This document shows positions 6,627 to 12,335 of a DNA stretch of 12,335 bases, piece by piece. The translations under genes were made by a program, and so were the position numbers. The stretch's first letter is position 1. Every line of letters starts with the position of its first letter. A model generated the notes under the pieces. The model worked only from the letters and a program-made list of their open reading frames with translations, did no database searches and had not been told where the DNA came from. Origin of the DNA: Porticoccaceae bacterium. GTDB taxonomy: Bacteria > Pseudomonadota > Gammaproteobacteria > Pseudomonadales > Porticoccaceae. The stretch lies in contig JALRJD010000129.1 in assembly GCA_023255165.1 (NCBI GenBank), forward strand, positions 1 through 12,335. Direction: 5' to 3'.

Positions 6627-6644
6627 CAATTACCTCTGTAATTG
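6627..6644 (-). promoter_or_regulatory. Small hairpin presenting the Shine-Dalgarno between kinase and regulator genes
   Basis: CAATTAC (6627-6633) and GTAATTG (6638-6644) form a perfect 7-bp stem with a 4-base loop in the 30-base kinase/regulator gap. In the mRNA the loop plus one stem base read AGAGG, the only Shine-Dalgarno-like sequence for the regulator. Its distance to ATG 6618 is 14 bases unfolded. The stem may tune translation or coupling. Confidence 0.4.
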
Positions 6645-6648
6645 GTTG

Positions 6649-7821
6649 TTATGCACTTTTTAATACCTCTGGCACTTCTTGCGCGGTGCTTTTGGATACC
6701 TGTTTTTCCAGGGGCAGACTCATATGAATGGTCAACCCACCCTCTTCCGGGCAGCGCGGCTCAAAAACATAATTGTCGGCATAAAAGGCATTCAGTCGAT
6801 CGAGGGTATTTTTTAATCCAATACCGACGCCGTGCACCACCTCCTGCTTGCCGGCATCGATGCCCGGACCATTGTCGCTGACTTCAATATTCAGATGGTC
6901 CCCGGCAAGCCAGGCGCGGACGGTGATCTTGCCGCCTTTTTCTGCCGGCGCAATCGCATATTTAATCGCATTCTCAACCAGCGGCTGTAGCAGCAGGCTG
7001 GGGATTTTTACTTTATTGGCGGTCGGGTCTATATCAAATTGCAACTCAAGCCGATCAGAGAACCGCGTCTGCTCAATATTGAGATAGAGCTTCAGAGCGT
7101 CAACCTCCTGCTCCAGCGTCACTCGTTTTATCGGATCATTCTCCAGCGAATAACGCAAAAAGCTGCTCAACTGCATAATCATGGCATTGGCAGTGCTCTC
7201 TTTGCGGCCGACAACCAGCGCAGAAATCGCATTGAGGGTGTTAAACAAAAAGTGCGGATTAAGCTGGTAACGCAGCATTTTCAGCTGCGCCTCCTGCGCC
7301 ACGGTCTCCGCCTGACTGCGCTTAAGCTGTTCCTCTTTATTGGCCGCGGCAATCTTGAGCAATGTTTCATGTTCGCTCTGCAGCAGTTGGTAATATTTGA
7401 TACCGTGATAAAAAGCAGACCAGCATAAAAAAATCATAATCGAGCCAAACAGCCAGCCACCAAAGTCGGACCAGACATCGGTCTCACTGGTCATCCACAA
7501 AAAGGTGCCAATCCTCAGCACTGACCAGAAAATGGAACAGACCAATACCGCGACCATGGTAAGGAATAAACGAAGGCCCAGCGGCTTGTTCCAGAGATAG
7601 TGAAAGACCGATCGCAATGGCCAGGAGATCGCTATACCCAGCACCGACTGCAACAGGGTGTGCGAGATATAGGCAAAACTCTGTTGGTTGTACCACAGTG
7701 TAAGACTGAAAAAACTGATCAACGAAAGACTAAACCAACCGACAATTTGCAAAAATAAAAATTGCTTGTCGCGATCACGATAGAGCTTTCCAAAAAGAGG
7801 ATGGAGAGTCGCCTGAGTCAT
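6649..7821 (-). CDS. LytS/YehU-type membrane sensor histidine kinase
   Basis: This 390-residue inner-membrane kinase should phosphorylate the adjacent LytTR regulator. Four hydrophobic segments are visible at about 21-42, 55-70, 84-107 and 121-139, with almost no periplasmic loop, so there is no separate sensor domain. A coiled-coil-like linker (about 145-182) precedes the His_kinase dimerisation motif LRYQLNPHFLFNTLNAIS with the phospho-acceptor His190. The ATPase domain has LLLQPLVENAIKYA (N box), DNGPGI (G1) and GVGIGLKNT (G2). ATG 7821 is chosen over the 29-residue longer ORF because GGA lies 7 bases upstream and the protein then starts MTQATLHP. It is the first gene of the kinase, regulator and GH3 cluster and is transcribed divergently from the methyltransferase. 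The signal it senses cannot be told. Confidence 0.92.
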   Translation of the reverse strand: MTQATLHPLFGKLYRDRDKQFLFLQIVGWFSLSLISFFSLTLWYNQQSFAYISHTLLQSVLGIAISWPLRSVFHYLWNKPLGLRLFLTMVAVLVCSIFWSVLRIGTFLWMTSETDVWSDFGGWLFGSIMIFLCWSAFYHGIKYYQLLQSEHETLLKIAAANKEEQLKRSQAETVAQEAQLKMLRYQLNPHFLFNTLNAISALVVGRKESTANAMIMQLSSFLRYSLENDPIKRVTLEQEVDALKLYLNIEQTRFSDRLELQFDIDPTANKVKIPSLLLQPLVENAIKYAIAPAEKGGKITVRAWLAGDHLNIEVSDNGPGIDAGKQEVVHGVGIGLKNTLDRLNAFYADNYVFEPRCPEEGGLTIHMSLPLEKQVSKSTAQEVPEVLKSA

Positions 7822-7859
7822 AGGGGTGTCCAGTAGACTTTTTTTATTATCAGGGGCAC

Positions 7860-7887
7860 ATAATAGAGCTTTGCGCACAAAAGACAA
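7860..7887 (-). promoter_or_regulatory. Candidate sigma70 promoter for the kinase/regulator genes
   Basis: On the minus strand TTGTCT (7887-7882) and TATTAT (7865-7860) are separated by 16 bases. The -10 ends 38 bases before ATG 7821. Both hexamers are close to consensus and lie in the divergent 146-base intergenic region. Found by eye only. Confidence 0.4.
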
Positions 7888-7916
7888 ACCGCAACATTGT
7901 CTGATCAACAGTTTCT

Positions 7917-7944
7917 TTTACTGCTAAAATTCGGGTTTTATAAC
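7917..7944 (+). promoter_or_regulatory. Candidate sigma70 promoter for the methyltransferase
   Basis: TTTACT (7917-7922) and TATAAC (7939-7944) are separated by 16 bases. The -10 ends 23 bases before ATG 7968, which leaves a very short leader with no strong Shine-Dalgarno. Found by eye only. Confidence 0.35.
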
Positions 7945-7967
7945 CTATTTATTGCGGTCACAATACC

Positions 7968-8597
7968 ATGGCTTCAGGCTCAAACCCCGGTTCGCATCTT
8001 ATTTCGTTTATGAACATCCACGCCCTGAAAGCGTCGCACCCAGAGGTAAGAAAACTCAAGCGCCAACAGGTGCACGCCGCGCACGGCAACAAGGTCTGGC
8101 GCTCGAGTTTTGTTCTTATCGATTATTTAAGCACCTGGGAAATACCTGACAATGCCAAAGTACTGGATATCGGCTGCGGCTGGGGGCTGACCGGCATCTA
8201 TCTGGCCAAAAACTACCGGGCCGAAGTGACCGGCGTGGATATAGACGCCAGTGTCGAGCCATTTTTAAACCTGCAGGCCAGCATTAATAAATGCTCCATC
8301 AAATTCCAGCAACGCAGTTTTGAGTCGCTCAAAAACAGCGAGCTAGCGCAGTTTCACACGCTGATGGGCACAGATATCTGTTTCTGGGATGAAATGACCG
8401 CGCCGTTATTCAAACTTATCAAGCGCGCGCTGGGCGCAGGAGTTGAGCAGATACTGATTGCCGATCCGGGCAGGCCGCCGTTCTGGGAACTGGCCGACCG
8501 CTGCGTGGCGAAACTGGGAGGCGAGGTTATCTCGCGAAGAATTGGTCAGCCCTGGAATACGGAAAAATATATTCTTGCCATTGGCGGCCGCGATTAA
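7968..8597 (+). CDS. Class I SAM-dependent methyltransferase, possibly a protein-lysine methyltransferase of the ETFB-KMT/METTL type
   Basis: This 209-residue Rossmann-fold methyltransferase is probably cytoplasmic. Motif I is clear (KVLDIGCGWGLTG, residues 64-76), followed by the acidic ribose-binding Asp91 in VTGVDIDAS. Later segments GTDICFWDE (134-142) and LIADPGRPPFWEL (163-175) resemble the post-motif II and DPGR segments of the METTL20/ETFB lysine methyltransferase group. This suggests a protein substrate, but small-molecule substrates cannot be excluded. The N-terminal 45 residues are polar and basic and may help substrate binding. ATG 7968 lacks a good Shine-Dalgarno; ATG 8010 (14 residues shorter) is not better. 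It stands alone on the plus strand, divergent from the kinase and facing the receptor gene across a shared terminator, so context gives no clue to its target. Confidence 0.85.
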   Translation: MASGSNPGSHLISFMNIHALKASHPEVRKLKRQQVHAAHGNKVWRSSFVLIDYLSTWEIPDNAKVLDIGCGWGLTGIYLAKNYRAEVTGVDIDASVEPFLNLQASINKCSIKFQQRSFESLKNSELAQFHTLMGTDICFWDEMTAPLFKLIKRALGAGVEQILIADPGRPPFWELADRCVAKLGGEVISRRIGQPWNTEKYILAIGGRD

Positions 8598-8660
8598 CCA
8601 CTAACCATTCATTAGCCATGCACTCGCGACTCCTCGCCATTGACACATTGTTTAGCACAA

Positions 8661-8691
8661 AAAAAATGCCCTTTAAATAAAGGGCATTTTT
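8661..8691. terminator. Bidirectional intrinsic terminator
   Basis: ATGCCCTTT (8666-8674) and AAAGGGCAT (8679-8687) form a 9-bp stem with a 4-base loop. The stem is extended by an A run on the left and a T run on the right. Each strand therefore reads hairpin then a U tract. It serves the methyltransferase from one side and the TonB-dependent receptor from the other. Confidence 0.9.
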
Positions 8692-8736
8692 CGTTTCGCC
8701 TACACTGCAATTTTCGATACTTGCGTTACAAGGACC

Positions 8737-11556
8737 TTAGAAAGCCATATTAAATTTGACGCCGTAATGACGTGGCTTAGAGAACGATGCGCGCATAAAG
8801 CCAGGACCACGATCGGCCCAGCCGCGAGTCATTTCATCGGTCACATTGCGAACATAAACTTCCAGGCCCCAACGGCTCTCTTCGTTGATCAAACGCAGAG
8901 CCAGATCGGCCGTGGCGAAAGCATCCTGACCGGAGTGCAAGGCACCTTCGTCAAAGTTGCCCTTATCAAAGAACATCTCATCCTGCCAGTGAACCGAAAC
9001 ATAAGGGCTCAAGCGCAAGCCGCCATCCAGATACCAGTTGTGCTCAAAATTGACTGTCGCCGAGTACTCGGGAGACCAGGGCATCGCGTTACCAACAAAG
9101 CTCTGGTAACGGCCTTCGATATCATTGCCATCGATGTTGCGGAAGGTTTTCTCCGGGCAGTTGGTCAAGCCCAGCAACGCTCGCTCAAGGCAGAACCAGT
9201 TGTCCTGGGAGTTGTCCAGCTCGGTGATTTCGGAATCCAGCCAAGCGATCCAGCCATTGATTCGACCACCATTATAGGGGCGCCAATCAAATTCAATCTC
9301 GGCACCGATATTGCGCGTCTCACCAATGTTCTGTGTAATCAGAGTACCGATGTCACGGCCAACAATCACACAGTCGCCCTCCCCATTGGTACAGGCGGAT
9401 GTGCGACCTTCGGAATCAATATAACCATCAGGCACTTGAATCTCTGCGCCGACGCCGGTGATAGTGGCATAGAAAGTATCTTGAAGATCGGTGTTATCCA
9501 TCAAGAAGACATTACCCAGCAGGTTTAGCTTGCCGTCGAGCATGGTGGCTTTGAAGCCTAACTCATAAGTAATGTTATTTTCCGGATCGTAATCAAATGT
9601 GTCAGTGATATTACAGTCACAGATATCCACCGAGTCACCGAAACCACCTGACTTGTAGCCAGTTGCCACAGAGCCATAGAAGAACAGATCATCATTGACC
9701 AGGTAGTCAAAGCCAACTTTCCAGGTGCCTTTGCTCCAGGCGCCCTTATGGCTGTTATCTGAATACTGCAGGCGATTGAGGAAATCATCACCAGAGGTTC
9801 CCATATCATTAGTTAACACATCAGACTGGTAAGGATTTAAATCTGCGGTTGGCACTATGCCCAAGCGTGTCCAGGATTCCATCCAGAACGATGCGGCTGG
9901 ATCATAGAGGCCAATATTTGGCTGGCGATAGCCCGCAGTAATATAGTTGCGGCCACCAATATCTTCTTTGGTGTCATGGGTATAACGATAGCCCGCAGTA
10001 ACATTCAGATTCTCGTTGACCTTGTAATCAAACTGCACAAAACCGGCCAGCGACTCAACCAGGCGCTCTGGCTGAACAAAAGATTGTGCCAACGGAAGCA
10101 CAACGCCACAGCAGAATGGGTCTTCCACATCAAAGCGAATTTCGTTGTCTTCTTTCATGTAAAAGACACCGGTAATCCACTGCAAATTTGAGTCTGACTG
10201 TGACTTCAATTGCAACTCGGAAACCACTGAACGGTAATCGGAATAATTGGTGCTTAAGGTCAGATCACTGAACGGTTGCATGGCGACATCGCCATAACCC
10301 AGAGATTCCAACAGCGGCAGGTTATTCACCAGGTTAGGGCATTCAACCATAGATCCCGAACCACCGGTGCAGCCCTCAGGGGCGGCGCCAGAATCGTACC
10401 AGGTACGCATAATACCGTAAGCCGGGTGATCCGGATCAGCGTAGACTGTCGATGCATCATGCACCTGAGAACGCTTCTGCTGAGAGTATCCAACACGGCC
10501 TTCAAAGACGATATCTTCGTTGATATCCCAGCTGAGTACAGAACGTAAACCCAGTATGGTCATATCCATCTCGCCGGGAACATTAACACTGACATCATAC
10601 TGGTCTTGCTCACAGGCAAAGAAAGTACCTTCAGCTTTTTCACAATCTTTAAGGCTTAAACCACCGGGAGACTTGTCTTCAAAGTAATCCGCAATCAGAT
10701 CCAGGCTGACATCGTTGGTGGGCTCAAAGCGCAATCCCAGACGGGCACCGCTGCGATCCACTGATCCATAGGCTTCATCAGCACCGACCTTGCGGTTGCG
10801 ACGTTGATCAACATTGGGAATACCATCGGCGGCCACATCATAGGCGCCAGTGGTGGTGCCGTCGCCATCCGTGTCCCAGGCCAGATCAAAGGTATCCTGA
10901 GTCTGGTTGTACCAGGTGTCAGCTGTTTCTCTCAAAATACTGGCGCGCAGAGCCACTTTGTCATTGACCGGCAGGTTAAACCAACCTTTAACCGTGCGCT
11001 GGGCATACTTGCCAACTTCCACTTCAATCTTGCCTTCCTGCTGATCGAAGTTGGGGCGCGCACTGATCACATTGACACTACCAGCGGTGGAGTTACGACC
11101 AAACAGTGTGCCCTGGGGGCCACGGCTGATCTCAACACGCTCCACGTCATACATCAACGCCAAACCGGCCTGCGGTCGTGGTGAATAGAGGCCATCAAAG
11201 TGCATGGCGACAGTTGGGTCACCGATCTCGGTAAAGTTGTTCGAGGTTAAACCACGCACAACAACCTGAACACCCGAGTCAGTGGGCGACAGCGCAATTT
11301 GCATATTGGGAACCATGTCGCCAATGTCGAGCAGATTTTTAACACCCTGGTCGTCCAGAGACTCCTGACCGAAGGCGGACACCGCAACCGCGGTTTCCAT
11401 TAGTGACGTTTCACGCTTGGTCGAGGTAACAATAATCTCGTCAATACCATAGTCGTCAACGGCGCCCTCTTGGGCATAGCCGTTAACACTCAGTGCAATG
11501 GCAGCCACCAGCACGTTTCTCACTCTATTTTTGTTCTGCTTGTACATAAAAAACAT
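8737..11556 (-). CDS. TonB-dependent outer-membrane receptor, cysteine-pair rich
   Basis: This receptor of about 939 residues is a plugged outer-membrane beta-barrel that imports a bound ligand using TonB energy. A signal peptide (basic MYKQNKNRVRN, hydrophobic VLVAAIALSV, cut near GYAQE) is followed by a TonB-box-like IDEIIVTSTKRET. The plug domain contains VQVVVRGLTSNNF, VERVEISRGPQGTLFGRNSTAGSVNVIS, then the 22-strand-type barrel ending in KPRHYGVKFNMAF with the expected terminal Phe. It has exactly 12 cysteines, all in close pairs in predicted loops, and a DTDGDG calcium-like loop near 10860-10875. ATG 11556 has GGGG only 3 bases away and ATG 11547 has it 12 away, so the start is uncertain by three residues; the TTG at 11580 is unlikely. 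The CBM protein stops 56 bases upstream on the same strand, suggesting cotranscription. A glycan or glycan-bound ligand is plausible from context but a siderophore cannot be excluded. Confidence 0.93.
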   Translation of the reverse strand: MFFMYKQNKNRVRNVLVAAIALSVNGYAQEGAVDDYGIDEIIVTSTKRETSLMETAVAVSAFGQESLDDQGVKNLLDIGDMVPNMQIALSPTDSGVQVVVRGLTSNNFTEIGDPTVAMHFDGLYSPRPQAGLALMYDVERVEISRGPQGTLFGRNSTAGSVNVISARPNFDQQEGKIEVEVGKYAQRTVKGWFNLPVNDKVALRASILRETADTWYNQTQDTFDLAWDTDGDGTTTGAYDVAADGIPNVDQRRNRKVGADEAYGSVDRSGARLGLRFEPTNDVSLDLIADYFEDKSPGGLSLKDCEKAEGTFFACEQDQYDVSVNVPGEMDMTILGLRSVLSWDINEDIVFEGRVGYSQQKRSQVHDASTVYADPDHPAYGIMRTWYDSGAAPEGCTGGSGSMVECPNLVNNLPLLESLGYGDVAMQPFSDLTLSTNYSDYRSVVSELQLKSQSDSNLQWITGVFYMKEDNEIRFDVEDPFCCGVVLPLAQSFVQPERLVESLAGFVQFDYKVNENLNVTAGYRYTHDTKEDIGGRNYITAGYRQPNIGLYDPAASFWMESWTRLGIVPTADLNPYQSDVLTNDMGTSGDDFLNRLQYSDNSHKGAWSKGTWKVGFDYLVNDDLFFYGSVATGYKSGGFGDSVDICDCNITDTFDYDPENNITYELGFKATMLDGKLNLLGNVFLMDNTDLQDTFYATITGVGAEIQVPDGYIDSEGRTSACTNGEGDCVIVGRDIGTLITQNIGETRNIGAEIEFDWRPYNGGRINGWIAWLDSEITELDNSQDNWFCLERALLGLTNCPEKTFRNIDGNDIEGRYQSFVGNAMPWSPEYSATVNFEHNWYLDGGLRLSPYVSVHWQDEMFFDKGNFDEGALHSGQDAFATADLALRLINEESRWGLEVYVRNVTDEMTRGWADRGPGFMRASFSKPRHYGVKFNMAF

Positions 11557-11612
11557 TTTCCCCAAATTTTTATTTAACAAATAACGCTGTTACACACTTA
11601 ACTACACTCAGC

Positions 11613-12335
11613 TTATTCAACAACCACAGAGACATTGTCAAAATAGGCATCAACCGAACAGGCATCGCCGCCACAACCGGCCTTTAACTGCAGGCTCACG
11701 CCGCCATCCACATTGCTATTGATGGCCTGGGTATAGCTGTAGCTGGTCCAGATTCCGGTTGGCGTGAGCGGTCCACCACTCAAAATACCCTCACCATTGG
11801 TGGAGCCCTCTGTGGCGCCCTCGTGGAAAAACTGCACAAAGACAACGCCGCCAGCACCAGTCAGACTGCCCTTAAGGTCGAATGAGATAGTCGCGGTTTG
11901 GCCAACTTCAATCGAGCCAGAAGCCAAATTGGCCGCTTTGATCACCGCATCTTGTGCGGTGACAGCGGACAGGTTGGCAGAGAAGCTACCCTCACTTGCC
12001 TCTGTATTGACCACCGCTTTGGTGCCGCCGGTGTAGACTTCCCAGCCGGTAAAGTCAGCTGTCTCAAAACCACCATTGGTGACCAGCTCGCCCGCGGCAA
12101 TAGCAGCCTTGGCAGTCACTTTTACATTTTTAATCACCACTGGTGCATCGAGGGTTTCCAGATACATCAGGAATGAGTTAAAGGTTTGATCAGCAGCCTG
12201 CGCCGGAATTGCAATGCTATAGGTAGTCTCTGTCGCGCCGGTTACCGTCACCGTCTCCGTCACAAAGAACGGATTAACATTCGGGTACGGGTTCGATTCA
12301 AAGGTGAAATGCACAGCCACATCTGCCCCATCAGC
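11613..12335 (-). CDS. C-terminal part of a secreted protein with CBM4/9-like carbohydrate-binding modules (truncated by window edge)
   Basis: The frame is open to the right edge, so only the last 240 residues are seen; the GTG at 12320 is internal. Two beta-sandwich-like parts are visible. The first is incomplete (about residues 1-78) and ends in FLMYLETLDAPVVIKNVKV, typical of the last strands of a carbohydrate-binding or jelly-roll module. The second (about 80-240) begins ELVTNGGFETADFTGWEVY and ends CGGDACSVDAYFDNVSVVVE, matching CBM4/9-like modules; the two cysteines could form a disulfide. Composition is Ala/Thr/Gly/Val rich with few basic residues, as in secreted proteins. Such tails are common on endo-glucanases or laminarinases of marine bacteria, so the missing N-terminus may be a GH domain. 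That is inference. It is encoded directly upstream of the TonB-dependent receptor. Confidence 0.8.
   Translation of the reverse strand, partial: ADGADVAVHFTFESNPYPNVNPFFVTETVTVTGATETTYSIAIPAQAADQTFNSFLMYLETLDAPVVIKNVKVTAKAAIAAGELVTNGGFETADFTGWEVYTGGTKAVVNTEASEGSFSANLSAVTAQDAVIKAANLASGSIEVGQTATISFDLKGSLTGAGGVVFVQFFHEGATEGSTNGEGILSGGPLTPTGIWTSYSYTQAINSNVDGGVSLQLKAGCGGDACSVDAYFDNVSVVVE

Noticed and set aside
8767..9528. A 253-codon plus-strand open frame within the TonB receptor
   Set aside because: It is antisense to a receptor whose frame is supported from signal peptide to terminal Phe, and no domain is recognisable.
11570..11584. Inverted repeat TTATTT-AAC-AAATAA just upstream of the receptor start
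   Set aside because: Only 6 bp, pure A/T arms in an AT-rich leader; too weak to call an operator or structure.
12318..12320. GTG at 12320 as the start of the CBM protein
   Set aside because: Codons continue open to the window edge, there is no signal peptide after it, and it would begin in the middle of a beta-sandwich module.
1..12335. CRISPR arrays, tRNA or rRNA genes, insertion sequences, phage or toxin-antitoxin genes
   Set aside because: No spaced direct repeats of CRISPR type, no cloverleaf or rRNA-like sequence and no transposase, integrase or toxin-like frames were recognised. The window is almost fully occupied by ordinary chromosomal genes.

Overview
The window looks like chromosomal DNA from a polysaccharide-degrading Gammaproteobacterium. 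A marine, Cellvibrionales-like or alteromonad-like organism is the best guess. The reasons are an Slt-type lytic transglycosylase next to a TatD clearly of the E. coli type, an ExoP/CelD-type periplasmic GH3 beta-glucosidase, and a large TonB-dependent receptor beside a carbohydrate-binding-module protein. The placement is inferred from protein character, not from a phylogenetic marker. I see no rRNA, tRNA, CRISPR array, insertion sequence or phage gene.

Layout. (1) Bases 1-1813, plus strand: the 3' part of slt, then tatD, with overlapping or nearly overlapping ends. (2) Bases 1819-2895, minus strand: a two-gene unit of an HD-domain protein of the PhnZ/diiron-oxygenase type followed by a MOSC-domain protein, converging on tatD with a 5-base gap. 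(3) Bases 3066-7821, minus strand: a LytS-type sensor kinase, a LytTR response regulator and a secreted GH3 exo-beta-glucanase, closed by a hairpin terminator. (4) Bases 7968-8597, plus strand: a lone class I SAM-dependent methyltransferase, divergent from the kinase. (5) Bases 8661-12335, minus strand: the C-terminal part of a protein with CBM4/9-like modules followed by a 12-cysteine TonB-dependent receptor. A hairpin at 8661-8691 terminates both this unit and the methyltransferase.

How the genes may work together. The secreted CBM protein (probably the tail of an endo-acting glycoside hydrolase), the outer-membrane receptor and the GH3 enzyme fit a beta-glucan (laminarin- or mixed-linkage-like) capture, uptake and saccharification route. 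The kinase/regulator pair directly upstream of the GH3 gene is a candidate local regulator. The substrate and the regulatory link are inferences. The slt/tatD and HD/MOSC units look like housekeeping or accessory genes unrelated to this route.

The most interesting non-coding signals are in the GH3 leader: a long hairpin covering the ribosome-binding region, and a perfect 14-bp palindrome about 100 bases before the start codon. Other points are a repeat-derived His-rich insertion in TatD, an 11-bp tandem repeat after the GH3 stop, and six close cysteine pairs in the receptor. I did not find a convincing new multi-gene system.
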